DNA of 64,000 bases from an uncultured Microbacteriaceae bacterium. Its GTDB lineage: Bacteria > Actinomycetota > Actinomycetes > Actinomycetales > Microbacteriaceae. Location of the stretch: contig CAIOLM010000036.1 in assembly GCA_903859205.1 (NCBI GenBank), positions 1 through 64,000 on the forward strand. The letters run 5' to 3'. The position numbers were made by a program, and so were the translations under genes. This document shows, piece after piece, positions 37,661-48,197 of this stretch. Within the stretch, counting starts at the first letter, position 1. Every line of letters starts with the position of its first letter. Below the pieces are notes generated by a model. It saw only the letters and a program-made list of their open reading frames with translations. It had not been told where the DNA came from and did no database searches.

Positions 37661-40600
37661 CTAGCTGTAGTTGGTGAAGTCGTCCGACGAGAAGGACTCG
37701 AACTCGACGAAGTCGAGGTCTGCCTCAGTCAGATCTTCTGCCGCAGCAAAGATGCGGTTCGGGTAGCGTTCAGCCTTGGCCTCTTCGGTCGCCTCAACAG
37801 CAACGTCGCGGTAGCGGTGCAGACCGGTACCAGCCGGGATGAGCTTTCCGATGATGACGTTCTCCTTGAGACCAATCAGCGGGTCAGACTTTCCGTCCAT
37901 GGCGGCCTGCGTGAGAACACGCGTGGTCTCCTGGAACGAAGCAGCCGACAGCCACGACTCGGTAGCCAGCGAAGCCTTGGTGATACCCATGACTTCCTGA
38001 CGAGCCGAAGCGGTCTTCTTACCCTCGGTCATGGCAGCACGGTTGAGCTCGGTGTAACGCGAGCGGTCGACTACCTCACCGGGGAGGAGGTCGGTCTCAC
38101 CGTGGTCAACGACCGTGACCTTGCGGAGCATCTGACGAACGATGACCTCAATGTGCTTGTCGTGAATCGGCACACCCTGCGAGCGGTAAACGCCCTGGAC
38201 GCCACCGACGAGGTGCTTCTGAACCTCACGGATGCCCTGCACACGCAGAACTTCCTTGGGGTCAACCGTTCCGACCTGCAGCTGCTGACCGAGCTCGACG
38301 TGAGCTCCGTCTTCGACCAAGAGGGTCGAGCGCTTGAGGACCGGGTAGATGACAGGCTCGTCACCGTTGTCGGGAGTCAGGATGACCTTACGGCTCTTGT
38401 CAGTGTCTTCGATGGTGATGCGACCAGCGGCCTCAGCAATCGGCGACGCACCCTTGGGGGTACGAGCCTCGAAGAGCTCCTGAACACGAGGCAGACCCTG
38501 GGTGATGTCATCAGCCGAAGCCGATCCACCCGTGTGGAAGGTACGCATCGTGAGCTGAGTTCCGGGCTCACCAATCGACTGAGCAGCGATGATGCCGACG
38601 GCCTCACCAATGTCAGCGCGCTTGTTGGTAGCCAGCGAACGACCGTAGCACTCGGCACAAACACCCTGAGCTGACTCACAGGTCAGAACCGAGCGAACCT
38701 TGACTTCGGTCACACCAGCAGCGATGAGCTCGCTGATCTGAACGTCACCGAGGTTGGTGCCGGCTGCGTGAACAGCCTTGCCCTTGGCGTCGGTTGCGTC
38801 GGTTGCGAGCGTGCGAGCGTAAACCGAGTTCTCAACGTCGCGGTCACGAACCAGTGCGCCAGTGGCGTCAGCGGTTGCAATCGAGAGGTCGAGTCCCTTG
38901 TTCGTGCCACAGTCTTCTTCGCGGATGATGACATCCTGTGCGACGTCAACCAGACGACGAGTCAGGTAACCCGAGTCAGCGGTTCGCAGAGCGGTGTCAG
39001 CCAGACCCTTACGAGCACCGTGGGTAGCGATGAAGTACTCAACCACCGACAGACCCTCGCGGTACGAGGAGATGATCGGACGAGGGATGATCTCACCCTT
39101 GGGGTTGTTCACCAGACCACGCATACCCGCAATGTTGCGGACCTGCAGCCAGTTACCACGAGCACCCGAGGTCACCATGCGGTTGATGGTGTTGTCGACC
39201 GGGAAGTGATCGCGCATGGCCTGAGCAACCTCTGCGGTTGCCTCGGTCCAAATCTGGATCAGTTCCTGACGACGCTCGGTGTCAGTGATCATGCCCTTTT
39301 CGAACTCGGACTGAACCTTGGCGGCCTTCTTCTCGTAGCCCTTGACGATCTCAGCCTTGTTGGGAGGCGTGAGGATGTCAGACAGAGCAACGGTGACACC
39401 CGAGCGAGTGGCCCAGTGGAAACCGGCATCCTTGATGTTGTCAAGAGTCGCGGCAACCTCAGTCTTGGGGTAGCGCTCGGCGAGGTCGTTCACGATCTCA
39501 GAGATCTGACCCTTGTCGGCAACCTTCTGGATGTAGGGGTAGTCGGCAGGAAGTGCCTCGTTGAAGAGTGCCTGACCGAGGGTGGTGTGGTGCGTAATTG
39601 CGCCACCGGTGTAGCCCTCGGGAGCATCGCCCTCGGCGAAGTGCAGACCCTCAGCAAAGCGGATGCGAACCTTGGCATTGAGGTCGAGCGAGCCCTGGTC
39701 CTTGGCGAGGATCGCCTCGCTGACAGACGAGAACGCGCGGCCTTCGCCCGTTGCGCCTTCCTTGACGGTGGTCAGGTGGTGCAGACCGATGATCATGTCC
39801 TGCGTGGGCAGGGTCACCGGACGACCGTCTGACGGCTTGAGGATGTTGTTGGAAGCAAGCATCAGGATGCGAGCCTCGGCCTGAGCCTCAACCGAGAGGG
39901 GAAGGTGAACAGCCATCTGGTCACCGTCGAAGTCAGCGTTGAACGCAGCACAGACGAGGGGGTGAAGCTGAATAGCCTTGCCCTCAACCAGCTGAGGCTC
40001 GAACGCCTGGATTCCGAGACGGTGAAGCGTAGGTGCGCGGTTCAGCAGAACCGGGCGCTCACGAATGATCTCTTCGAGAACATCCCAGACCTGGGGACGG
40101 CTGCGCTCAACCATACGCTTGGCGCTCTTGACGTTTGCGGTGTGACCGAGCTCCATGAGGCGCTTGATAACGAACGGCTTGAACAGCTCGAGGGCCATCT
40201 GCTTGGGCAGACCACACTGGTGCAGCTTGAGCTGAGGGCCGACGACGATAACCGAACGACCCGAGTAGTCAACGCGCTTTCCGAGCAGGTTCTGACGGAA
40301 ACGACCCTGCTTACCCTTGAGCATGTCAGACAGCGACTTGAGGGCGCGGTTACCGGTTCCGGTAACGGGACGACCACGGCGACCGTTGTCGAACAGTGCG
40401 TCGACGGCCTCCTGAAGCATGCGCTTCTCGTTGTTGACGATGATCTCGGGAGCACCGAGGTCAAGCAGACGACGCAGACGGTTGTTGCGGTTGATCACAC
40501 GACGGTAAAGGTCGTTGAGGTCAGAGGTCGCAAAACGGCCACCGTCGAGCTGAACCATGGGGCGAAGCTCCGGCGGAATAACCGGCACAACATCAAGAAC

Positions 40601-41536
40601 CATTGCAGCCGGCGAAGTGCCGGTGGTCAGGAACGACGAAACAACCTTGAGGCGCTTGATCGCACGGATCTTCTTGGCGCCCTTGCCCTCGTTGATTTCA
40701 ACGCGCAGGTTGGTTGCCTCGGTGGCCAGGTCGAAGGTCTCAAGACGACGCTTGATTGCCTCGGCACCCATGTGTGCCTCGAAGTACAGACCGTAACGGT
40801 CAACCAGCTCGTTGAAGACAGCGTCTTCAGGCTTGAGGTCGCCGACCTTGAGGTTGCGGAAGTCGTCCCACACGCGCTCGAGACGAGCGATTTCCTCGTC
40901 GAGACCCTTGCGGATCTGACCCATCTCTTTCTCGGCTGCATCCTTGACGCGACGCTTCTGGTCGGCCTTGGCGCCTTCTGCCTCAAGAGCCGCGAGGTCT
41001 ACCTCGAGGCGCTGCAGGCGGTCAGCGATGCGCGAGTCACGCTGGTCAGCCAGAGTTTTGATCTCGAGGCGAAGCTCGTTCTCAAGGCCGGGCATGTCTT
41101 GGTGACGGCCGTCCTGGTCAACGTCGATAACCATGTAGGCAGCGAAGTAGATAACCTTCTCGAGGTCTTTCGGAGCCATGTCGAGCAGGTAGCCCAGACG
41201 GCTCGGAACACCCTTGAAGTACCAGATGTGAGTAACAGGTGCGGCCAGCTCAATGTGCCCCATGCGCTCACGGCGCACGGACGACTTGGTGACCTCTACG
41301 CCACAGCGCTCACAAACGATGCCCTTAAAGCGGACACGCTTGTACTTGCCGCAGGAGCACTCCCAGTCACGCGACGGTCCGAAGATTTGCTCTCCGAAGA
41401 GGCCATCCTTCTCGGGCTTGAGGGTGCGGTAGTTGATGGTTTCAGGCTTCTTGACCTCACCGAACGACCAACGACGGATGTCGTCAGCCGTGGCCAGTCC
41501 GATACGAAGCTGTTCAAAAGTAGTTGCGTCGAGCAA
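37661..41536 (-). CDS. rpoC: DNA-directed RNA polymerase subunit beta'
   Basis: Catalytic polymerase subunit, 1291 residues. N-terminal zinc site CSCGKY...CERCGV, active-site [12 protein letters not shown] with the three Mg-binding aspartates, bridge/trigger region, and second zinc site [16 protein letters not shown] start at 41536, with AAGGA upstream and the actinobacterial N-terminus [20 protein letters not shown]. Follows rpoB by 34 bases. No insertion seen in the 1290-residue chain beyond the normal actinobacterial form. Confidence 0.99.
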   Translation of the reverse strand: MLDATTFEQLRIGLATADDIRRWSFGEVKKPETINYRTLKPEKDGLFGEQIFGPSRDWECSCGKYKRVRFKGIVCERCGVEVTKSSVRRERMGHIELAAPVTHIWYFKGVPSRLGYLLDMAPKDLEKVIYFAAYMVIDVDQDGRHQDMPGLENELRLEIKTLADQRDSRIADRLQRLEVDLAALEAEGAKADQKRRVKDAAEKEMGQIRKGLDEEIARLERVWDDFRNLKVGDLKPEDAVFNELVDRYGLYFEAHMGAEAIKRRLETFDLATEATNLRVEINEGKGAKKIRAIKRLKVVSSFLTTGTSPAAMVLDVVPVIPPELRPMVQLDGGRFATSDLNDLYRRVINRNNRLRRLLDLGAPEIIVNNEKRMLQEAVDALFDNGRRGRPVTGTGNRALKSLSDMLKGKQGRFRQNLLGKRVDYSGRSVIVVGPQLKLHQCGLPKQMALELFKPFVIKRLMELGHTANVKSAKRMVERSRPQVWDVLEEIIRERPVLLNRAPTLHRLGIQAFEPQLVEGKAIQLHPLVCAAFNADFDGDQMAVHLPLSVEAQAEARILMLASNNILKPSDGRPVTLPTQDMIIGLHHLTTVKEGATGEGRAFSSVSEAILAKDQGSLDLNAKVRIRFAEGLHFAEGDAPEGYTGGAITHHTTLGQALFNEALPADYPYIQKVADKGQISEIVNDLAERYPKTEVAATLDNIKDAGFHWATRSGVTVALSDILTPPNKAEIVKGYEKKAAKVQSEFEKGMITDTERRQELIQIWTEATAEVAQAMRDHFPVDNTINRMVTSGARGNWLQVRNIAGMRGLVNNPKGEIIPRPIISSYREGLSVVEYFIATHGARKGLADTALRTADSGYLTRRLVDVAQDVIIREEDCGTNKGLDLSIATADATGALVRDRDVENSVYARTLATDATDAKGKAVHAAGTNLGDVQISELIAAGVTEVKVRSVLTCESAQGVCAECYGRSLATNKRADIGEAVGIIAAQSIGEPGTQLTMRTFHTGGSASADDITQGLPRVQELFEARTPKGASPIAEAAGRITIEDTDKSRKVILTPDNGDEPVIYPVLKRSTLLVEDGAHVELGQQLQVGTVDPKEVLRVQGIREVQKHLVGGVQGVYRSQGVPIHDKHIEVIVRQMLRKVTVVDHGETDLLPGEVVDRSRYTELNRAAMTEGKKTASARQEVMGITKASLATESWLSAASFQETTRVLTQAAMDGKSDPLIGLKENVIIGKLIPAGTGLHRYRDVAVEATEEAKAERYPNRIFAAAEDLTEADLDFVEFESFSSDDFTNYS

Positions 41537-41570
41537 TTTTCAGTCCTTTGTTTTCGTCTCGTCTGGCTTC

Positions 41571-44500
41571 TTAGATCTCGTCGATTGACGCGGTCTCGAA
41601 GCGGCTAGAAATGTTGATGCCAAGCTCGTTGGCTGCACGGTCGGCTTCGCCGTCGTTGTCGCGCAGGTCGATGACGTCGCCGACTCCGTTGAGAACCTCA
41701 ACGTTGAGACACAGCGACTGCATCTCTTTGACCAGAACCTTGAAGGACTCGGGAATACCCGGCTCCTGGATGTTCTCGCCCTTGACGATCGACTCGTAGA
41801 CCTTGACGCGACCGACGATGTCGTCGGACTTGATGGTCAGGAGCTCCTGGAGTGCGTAGGCGGCACCGTAAGCCTCGAGTGCCCACACCTCCATCTCACC
41901 GAAGCGCTGTCCACCGAACTGTGCTTTACCACCGAGCGGCTGCTGCGTAATCATCGAGTACGGACCAGTCGAGCGAGCGTGAATCTTGTCGTCGACGAGG
42001 TGGTGCAGCTTGAGGATGTACATGTAGCCGACGGAAACAGGCGCCGGGAACGGCTCACCCGAGCGACCATCGAACAAGCGTGCCTTACCGGACGAACCGA
42101 TCAGACGCTCACCGTCGCGGGTCTTCAGTGTCGAGTCGAGAAGACCTTCGATCTCCTCCTCGCGAGCACCATCGAATACCGGGGTTGCAACCTTGGTACC
42201 GGGTGCGGCTTCCCAAGCAGCTTCGGGAAGGTCGGTGGCCCACTTCGGAGTTCCCTCTACCTTCCAGCCCTGCTTTGCAATCCAGCCGAGGTGGGTCTCG
42301 AGGACCTGACCGAAGTTCATTCGACCGGGGATACCGAGCGGGTTGAGAACAACGTCAACCGGTGATCCATCTTCGAGGAACGGCATGTCTTCAACCGGAA
42401 GGATCTTGGCGATAACACCCTTGTTTCCGTGACGACCAGCGAGCTTGTCACCTTCGGTGATCTTGCGCTTCTGGGCGATGTAGACAACAACGCGCTGGTT
42501 GACGCCCGAGCCAAGCTCGTCTTCGTCGTTCTCAGCGTCGAATACCTTGACGGCAATGATGGTTCCGGCTTCACCGTGAGGAACCTTCAGCGAGGTGTCG
42601 CGAACTTCGCGGCTCTTCTCGTTGAAGATGGCGCGGAGCAGACGCTCCTCGGCCGAAAGCTCGGTCTCACCCTTGGGCGTGACCTTACCGACCAGGATGT
42701 CGCCGGGGCGAACCTCGGCACCGATACGGATGATGCCGCGCTCGTCGAGGTTAGCGATGAGCTCAGGCGAAACGTTGGGCAGGTCGCGAGTGATCTCTTC
42801 TTTACCCAGCTTGGTGTCGCGAGCGTCAACGTCGTACTCCTCGATGTGAATCGAAGAAAGCACGTCGTCTTGAACGAGACGCTGCGAAAGGATGATGGCG
42901 TCCTCGAAGTTGTGACCTTCCCAGGGCATGAATGCCACGAGGAGGTTCTTACCCAGAGCCAGCTCACCGTTCTCGGTTGCCGGACCATCAGCCAGTGCCT
43001 GACCAGCCTCAACGCGCTCGCCAGCTTCGACGATGACGCGGTGGTTGTAGCTGGTGCCCTGGTTCGAGCGATCGAACTTGCGCAGGAAGTGCTGCTGGGT
43101 TCCACCCTCGTCGAGCTGCACTGTGACGAAGTCAGCTGAAACCTCAGCGACCACACCGGCCTTCTCGGTGAAGATGACATCGCCAGCATCGCGAGCTGCG
43201 TACGACTCCATACCCGTACCTACGAGAGGTGCCTCGGAACGAAGAAGCGGCACAGCCTGACGCTGCATGTTGGCACCCATGAGGGCGCGGTTCGCGTCAT
43301 CGTGCTCGAGGAACGGGATGATCGACGTTGCGACCGACACCATCTGGCGCGGCGAAACATCCATGTAGTCAACGGCGTCTGCGGGAACGAGTTCAACCTC
43401 GCCACCCTTACGACGAACGAGAACGCGGTCCTCAGCGAAGTGCTTGTCAGCGGTGAGCTTGGCGTTTGCCTGAGCCACAACGTGACGGTCTTCCTGGCTC
43501 GCGGTCAGGTAGTCGATCTGGTCGGTGACCTTGCCCTTGACGACCTTGCGGTACGGGGTCTCGATGAATCCGAAAGCGTTGATGCGCGCGAACGAAGCGA
43601 GCGAACCAATCAGACCGATGTTCGGGCCTTCAGGGGTCTCAATGGGGCACATGCGGCCGTAGTGCGACGAGTGAACGTCACGAACCTCAACACCTGCACG
43701 CTCACGCGACAGACCACCCGGTCCGAGGGCCGAGAGACGACGCTTGTGCGTCAGACCGGCGAGCGGGTTGTTCTGGTCCATGAACTGCGAGAGCTGCGAG
43801 GTACCGAAGAACTCCTTGATGGCAGCAACCACGGGGCGCACGTTGATCAGGGTCTGAGGCGTGATGGCCTCGATGTCCTGTGTGGTCATGCGCTCGCGAA
43901 CAACGCGCTCCATGCGCGAGAGTCCGGTGCGAACCTGGTTCTGGATGAGCTCGCCCACGGCGCGGATACGACGGTTACCGAAGTGGTCGATGTCGTCGAT
44001 GTCGAGAGCGATCTCGCCCTTCTTGCCCTCAACGATGCCGGCAAGAGTTGCCTGTCCAGCGTGCAGAGCAACAAGGTACTTGATGGTTGCGACGATGTCG
44101 GCAACCGATAGAACCGACTCGTTGATGGGAGCGTCGAGACCGAGCTTCTGGTTGATCTTGTAACGACCGACCTTGGCCAGGTCGTAACGCTTCGACGAGA
44201 AGTAGTAGTTCTCAAGAAGGGTGCGGGCAGCCTCAGCGGCAACCTGCTCGCCCGGACGCATCTTGCGGTAGATGTCTTTGAGGGCGTCTTCCTTGGTGAG
44301 GATGCTGTCCTTCTCAAGGGTCAGGTCGATCGACTCATAGCCCTTGAACTCCTTCTGGATGTCTTCGCTGGTCAGGCCGAGAGCCTTGAGGAAGACGGTT
44401 ACCGACTGCTTGCGCTTGCGGTCGATACGCACGCCAACCTGGTCGCGCTTGTCGATCTCGAACTCGAGCCAGGCACCACGGCTCGGGATGATGCGGGCCG

Positions 44501-45062
44501 AGAAAATGTCTTTGTCGGAGTTCTTCTCGGGGGTGCGCTCGAAGTAAACGCCGGGGCTACGAACGAGCTGCGAAACAACGACGCGCTCGGTTCCGTTGAT
44601 GATGAAGGTTCCCTTTTCGGTCATCATCGGGAAGTCACCCATGAACACGGTCTGAGTCTTGATCTCACCCGTGGTGTGGTTCATGAACTCTGCTTCGACG
44701 TAGAGCGGAGCAGCGTAGGTCTTGCCACGCTCCTTGCACTCCTGCTCGGAGTACTTCTCTTCGTCGAGAACGGGGTTGGTAAAGCTCAGCTGCATCGTCT
44801 CATCGAGGTTCTCGATGGGCGAGATCTCCTCGAAGATCTCTTCCAGACCGGTGTGGTCGGGCAGGTCTTTGCGACCAGCCTTGAGTGCTTCCTCTTTACG
44901 CTGCTTCCACTTCTCGTTACCGATGAGCCATTCAAAGCTCTCGGTCTGAAGGGCGAGCAGATCAGGAACCTCAAGGGTGTCAGTGATCTTGGCAAAGGAG
45001 AGACGCGAAGATTTGCGTCCGTTCTTTACCGACTTCGTGGATGCGTTGCGCGCAGCAGCCAA
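41571..45062 (-). CDS. rpoB: DNA-directed RNA polymerase subunit beta
   Basis: 1163-residue subunit. Start TTG at 45062 is chosen because GGAGGT lies 7 bases before it; the open frame reaches a TTG at 45086 upstream of that ribosome site. The rifampicin region reads [21 protein letters not shown]516, H526 and S531 (E. coli numbering) are wild type, while position 522 is Ala where E. coli and mycobacteria have Ser. Ends [16 protein letters not shown]. Promoter at 45234-45263. Confidence 0.99.
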   Translation of the reverse strand: MAAARNASTKSVKNGRKSSRLSFAKITDTLEVPDLLALQTESFEWLIGNEKWKQRKEEALKAGRKDLPDHTGLEEIFEEISPIENLDETMQLSFTNPVLDEEKYSEQECKERGKTYAAPLYVEAEFMNHTTGEIKTQTVFMGDFPMMTEKGTFIINGTERVVVSQLVRSPGVYFERTPEKNSDKDIFSARIIPSRGAWLEFEIDKRDQVGVRIDRKRKQSVTVFLKALGLTSEDIQKEFKGYESIDLTLEKDSILTKEDALKDIYRKMRPGEQVAAEAARTLLENYYFSSKRYDLAKVGRYKINQKLGLDAPINESVLSVADIVATIKYLVALHAGQATLAGIVEGKKGEIALDIDDIDHFGNRRIRAVGELIQNQVRTGLSRMERVVRERMTTQDIEAITPQTLINVRPVVAAIKEFFGTSQLSQFMDQNNPLAGLTHKRRLSALGPGGLSRERAGVEVRDVHSSHYGRMCPIETPEGPNIGLIGSLASFARINAFGFIETPYRKVVKGKVTDQIDYLTASQEDRHVVAQANAKLTADKHFAEDRVLVRRKGGEVELVPADAVDYMDVSPRQMVSVATSIIPFLEHDDANRALMGANMQRQAVPLLRSEAPLVGTGMESYAARDAGDVIFTEKAGVVAEVSADFVTVQLDEGGTQQHFLRKFDRSNQGTSYNHRVIVEAGERVEAGQALADGPATENGELALGKNLLVAFMPWEGHNFEDAIILSQRLVQDDVLSSIHIEEYDVDARDTKLGKEEITRDLPNVSPELIANLDERGIIRIGAEVRPGDILVGKVTPKGETELSAEERLLRAIFNEKSREVRDTSLKVPHGEAGTIIAVKVFDAENDEDELGSGVNQRVVVYIAQKRKITEGDKLAGRHGNKGVIAKILPVEDMPFLEDGSPVDVVLNPLGIPGRMNFGQVLETHLGWIAKQGWKVEGTPKWATDLPEAAWEAAPGTKVATPVFDGAREEEIEGLLDSTLKTRDGERLIGSSGKARLFDGRSGEPFPAPVSVGYMYILKLHHLVDDKIHARSTGPYSMITQQPLGGKAQFGGQRFGEMEVWALEAYGAAYALQELLTIKSDDIVGRVKVYESIVKGENIQEPGIPESFKVLVKEMQSLCLNVEVLNGVGDVIDLRDNDGEADRAANELGINISSRFETASIDEI

Positions 45063-45233
45063 GGGAATAACCTCCGCAGACCTCAAGGGTCATCATGGTG
45101 TGGGTTTGTGATCGGAAACCGCGCGTCAGGAAACGCCAAGTATCGGTCATTCGAGGTGCCGTTACGACGAATGAAGACTTGCCGCCACACCCACCGCAAT
45201 ATGAAGGCATGACAAACTGACGCGCAAAGTACA

Positions 45234-45263
45234 ACTATAGAGCCGTTCTGTAGGTTCTGTCTA
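45234..45263 (-). promoter_or_regulatory. promoter of rpoBC
   Basis: TAGACA (45263-45258), 18-base spacer, TATAGT (45239-45234) on the minus strand: the best sigma-70-like promoter in the window. Start near 45227 gives a leader of about 165 bases before rpoB. The rest of the 255-base gap shows no gene. Confidence 0.75.
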
Positions 45264-45305
45264 GTCACGATTTTGTTGCAATCCGCGAGCGCGGCTCCAG
45301 CCGGC

Positions 45306-45311
45306 TAATCT
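45306..45311 (+). promoter_or_regulatory. candidate -10 element for leaderless transcript of the spermidine-synthase-like gene
   Basis: TAATCT, six bases (GAAGGC), GTG. Divergent from the rpoBC promoter. Confidence 0.55.
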
Positions 45312-45317
45312 GAAGGC

Positions 45318-46178
45318 GTGGTTGCGCATCCGTCAGTTCGTTTGAAGTCTTCAGGGCACATCGCCACCATCGAGCCCGACCCATATCAAGACGGCGCTTT
45401 TATCTTGGATGTCGACGGAACCCCCCAGTCACACGTGTTCCCGGATCACCCCGATGAGCTGTTTTTCGAGTACGTGCGACGCATCGGACACGTGATTGAC
45501 GCACTCGCTGACGAGGGCGAGCCCATCACCGCCGTGCACCTCGGCGGTGGTGCCCTGACACTCCCCCGATATGTCGAGGCGACTCGACCGGGATCGCGCC
45601 AACAGGTGATTGAGCTCGAGCAGGATCTCATCGACTTTGTGCGCGAGCACCTGCCCCTTCCGCGCCAGGCCAGCATCCGCATCCGGTACGGCGACGCCCG
45701 CGAGGTACTGCGCAAGTTGCCCGCGGGCCTGCTCGGAACCGTTGACCTCGTCGTGGTCGACATCTACTCAGGTGCCCGCACCCCGGCGCACGTTACCTCG
45801 CTCGAGTTCTTTACCGAGGTTGCGCGCTTGCTCAGCCCGTCGGGCGTGATTGTGATCAATGCGGCCGATGGCCCCGGGCTCGCATTTGTTCGCTCCGAGG
45901 CTGCCACGCTTCAAGCAGTGGTGCCCGAGGTCATTGCTTTTGCTGAGGCGCAGGTGCTCAAGGGGCGCCGGTTCGGCAACGTCGTTCTGGTTGGGTCTAC
46001 TCGCACCGATCTCAACGACTGGATGCCCCGACTCATGGCCGGCGGCCCGCATCCTGCTCGGGTCGTCGCCGACACCGAGATGAAGCAGTTCATCGCCAAG
46101 GCGCCGATCGTCACCGACAACACCGCGATCGATTCACCGACACCCAACAAGACCATCTTTCAAACGACGAAGCGCTGA
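45318..46178 (+). CDS. spermidine synthase-like (aminopropyltransferase-fold) protein
   Basis: 286-residue class I SAM-type Rossmann protein. AdoMet-like motif HLGGGALT (74-81), acidic end of the second strand in VIELEQDL (97-104), GDARE (125-129) and D148 in VVVDIYSG, where aminopropyltransferases hold the catalytic Asp. No membrane part. Actinobacterial proteins of this type are usually annotated as spermidine synthase or fused methyltransferase; the true substrate is unclear and plain SAM-dependent methyltransferase is an alternative. GTG start. Followed after 2 bases by the SprT-like gene. Confidence 0.8.
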   Translation: MVAHPSVRLKSSGHIATIEPDPYQDGAFILDVDGTPQSHVFPDHPDELFFEYVRRIGHVIDALADEGEPITAVHLGGGALTLPRYVEATRPGSRQQVIELEQDLIDFVREHLPLPRQASIRIRYGDAREVLRKLPAGLLGTVDLVVVDIYSGARTPAHVTSLEFFTEVARLLSPSGVIVINAADGPGLAFVRSEAATLQAVVPEVIAFAEAQVLKGRRFGNVVLVGSTRTDLNDWMPRLMAGGPHPARVVADTEMKQFIAKAPIVTDNTAIDSPTPNKTIFQTTKR

Positions 46179-46180
46179 CC

Positions 46181-46639
46181 ATGGCTGACCTCTCGCGCGT
46201 CGAACACTGGGCGGATGCCCTCATCAAGCTCTACCTCGACCCGAGCATCTGGACCTTCCGGTTCGATCACGCCCGCACTCGCGCTGGGCTCTGCGACTTT
46301 ACGCACAAGCGCATCTCGGTCTCGAAGCACCTGGCCGCTCTCTACGACGACGACGAAATTCATCAGGTGCTTCTTCATGAGGTGGCACACGCCCTCGCCG
46401 GACCGCGCGCCGGACACGGCTCGAAGTGGAAAGAGATTGCCCGCGACCTCGGCTACGACGGCAAGCGCACGCACGACGGCAGTGCCGCGAACGAGCTAGC
46501 GCCGTGGGTTGGGACCTGCCCTGGCGGGCACGACCACTACCGTTTTCGCAAGCCCACGCGCGTGCTTTCCTGCGGAGCGTGCGGTTCAGGCTTCAATCGT
46601 GCGCACGTCATTACCTGGGTTCACAGAGACGTCCTTTAG
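46181..46639 (+). CDS. SprT-like zinc metalloprotease-domain protein
   Basis: 152 residues. HEVAH (66-70) is the zinc-peptidase motif, with H79 in AGHGSKW as third ligand, followed by a zinc ribbon (C113, C131, C134 and a nearby His). This is the SprT/Spartan fold; relatives cleave DNA-protein crosslinks in eukaryotes, bacterial role not established. ATG 2 bases after the upstream stop, so co-transcribed. Confidence 0.85.
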   Translation: MADLSRVEHWADALIKLYLDPSIWTFRFDHARTRAGLCDFTHKRISVSKHLAALYDDDEIHQVLLHEVAHALAGPRAGHGSKWKEIARDLGYDGKRTHDGSAANELAPWVGTCPGGHDHYRFRKPTRVLSCGACGSGFNRAHVITWVHRDVL

Positions 46640-46669
46640 TGTGAAACCACCAGACACCGGGGGTTCACC

Positions 46670-47140
46670 GTGAACATCTTTCTCAGGCTCGAGCTTGATT
46701 GCTCGCCTGACGCAGCATGGTCAGCTCTGGGTAACCCTGCAGTTTTTCGATCAGTCCTGCGGCCGCTGATGCGGGTGCGCTCGCTCGACGAGGGCGGATT
46801 TCCCTCACGCTGGGACGAGACCAAGGTGCACCACGTCTCCATGAGCTTGTTCGGCGTTCTCCCGATGGGCAAGCAATCTATCGACATCAGCTACACGCAG
46901 CGCCCCGGCGGTGTGCGTATGGTCATCGATCAGGGTGAACCGCTTTCGGGCCTGCTGTCGTTCACCAAAACCTGGGACCACCGTATGGCGGTTTCTGCCA
47001 GCGCCGGCGGCAAGACGCTCTACCGGGATCGCCTCTCCGTGCGCGCTGGAATCCTGACGCTTCCACTCTGGCTCGGGCTGTGGGCGTTGTGGCAATACCG
47101 GGGAGCCAAGCTCAGCAAGCTCGCCAAAAAGTGGGGCTAG
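46670..47140 (+). CDS. SRPBCC-like small protein
   Basis: 156 residues beginning LRLELDCSPDAAWSALGNPAVF, the layout of START/SRPBCC-fold proteins (first strand, then two helices), followed by alternating strands and a hydrophobic segment near 127-143 (LPLWLGLWALWQY). No catalytic residue recognisable. GTG start at 46670 after GGGGG. Third gene of the small plus-strand cluster, 30 bases after the SprT-like gene. Convergent with the DivIVA-domain gene. Confidence 0.65.
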   Translation: MNIFLRLELDCSPDAAWSALGNPAVFRSVLRPLMRVRSLDEGGFPSRWDETKVHHVSMSLFGVLPMGKQSIDISYTQRPGGVRMVIDQGEPLSGLLSFTKTWDHRMAVSASAGGKTLYRDRLSVRAGILTLPLWLGLWALWQYRGAKLSKLAKKWG

Positions 47141-47148
47141 TTCTTGCC

Positions 47149-48195
47149 CTAAACTTCTGACTCGTCGATAGCGACCATCGACTCCGGCGATGACATGCCA
47201 CGCAGGGTGAGACCAAAGGAGTCCATGCCCTGGGTCTTCTCGTCGAGACGAGCCAGTCGCGCCTCTGTGGCCGACTGAATACCCGCCGCGTGCTCGATGA
47301 AGCGCATGGTGAGGGCTTCCGCACGCGCGCGAGCGCGAGTGATGAGCCCAGCAGCGGCGGCTCGGGCGGCAGCCAGAGTGCTCTCACTGGACTGACGACC
47401 ACTTGCCAAATACTCTTCAGCCTCGTCGGTGAGCTCGGCGGCGCGGTTCGAAGCTTCGGCAACGCGCTGGTTCGCCTCTTCGGTGATTCGCTGAACGTGG
47501 GCCACTGCCTCTTCGTGCAGTGCAAGGCGCTCACGCTCTGCTTCGTCTTGGGCAATCTTGATTTCGCGCTCGATGCGGAACTGCTCGCGCTCAGAAATCT
47601 GGCGCAAGGTCTGAAGCTCGGTCTTGACGTCTTCGGTCTCTTGGTGAACGCGCGAACGAATCTCGGCGGCTTCACGCTCAGCCTCGGAAATCACCGTTGC
47701 AGCCTTGCGCTGTGAAATCTCAATTGAGGTGCGGGCCTCTGTGGTCTTGGCCTCAGTCTGGTTGTTGAGCTCGGTGACCTTGCGCTCACTCTCGACACGA
47801 AGGTCTTCTGCCTTGCTCTCTGCGTCACCAACGAGCTTCTCGGCGCGAAGACGCGACAGTCGAGTGATCTGCTCGGCCTCGGCGCGAGCGCTCTCTCGAA
47901 GGACCTGCGCCTCTGCGGCGGCATCCTTGACCATCTTGGCGGCCTGCTCCTCAGCAACACGCAGTGTCTGCTCGAACGCAGAACCAAGGTCGGAGAACGA
48001 TGGCTTGGCGTTGGCACGCTTGAGCATGGCGCGAGCCTCTTCAACCTCACGCTGAAGTCGGTCGAGAGTCTTCTCTGATGAGGTGCGCTCGTTCTCGAGC
48101 TGGCGCGCCTTGGTAGCAGCCTCGTCGAGTGCGACGTTGACCTCGTCTTGGTCGTATCCCTTGCGCGAGCTGCGGAAAGTAAAGTTCTCAGCCAT
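47149..48195 (-). CDS. DivIVA-domain coiled-coil protein, paralogue B
   Basis: 348 residues. A short N-terminal DivIVA-like module (FRSSRKGYDQDEVNVAL, 7-23) is followed by almost uninterrupted coiled coil rich in Ala, Glu, Arg to about residue 320 and a non-helical end. Such proteins mark poles or division sites and organise wall growth in actinobacteria. Residues 59-85 are nearly identical to those of the protein encoded just upstream, at the same positions, so the pair arose by tandem duplication. ATG at 48195 with GAGGAGAAG upstream; 2 bases after the stop of paralogue A. Confidence 0.85.
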   Translation of the reverse strand: MAENFTFRSSRKGYDQDEVNVALDEAATKARQLENERTSSEKTLDRLQREVEEARAMLKRANAKPSFSDLGSAFEQTLRVAEEQAAKMVKDAAAEAQVLRESARAEAEQITRLSRLRAEKLVGDAESKAEDLRVESERKVTELNNQTEAKTTEARTSIEISQRKAATVISEAEREAAEIRSRVHQETEDVKTELQTLRQISEREQFRIEREIKIAQDEAERERLALHEEAVAHVQRITEEANQRVAEASNRAAELTDEAEEYLASGRQSSESTLAAARAAAAGLITRARARAEALTMRFIEHAAGIQSATEARLARLDEKTQGMDSFGLTLRGMSSPESMVAIDESEV

Positions 48196-48197
48196 TG

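Noticed and set aside
39905-41608. Plus-strand open frame of 567 codons opposite rpoC
   Set aside because: Same reason; repeats of Val, Leu and Asp reflect complement of rpoC codons.
45063-45086. Upstream TTG start for rpoB
   Set aside because: It lies upstream of, and includes, the GGAGGT ribosome-binding site of the TTG at 45062.
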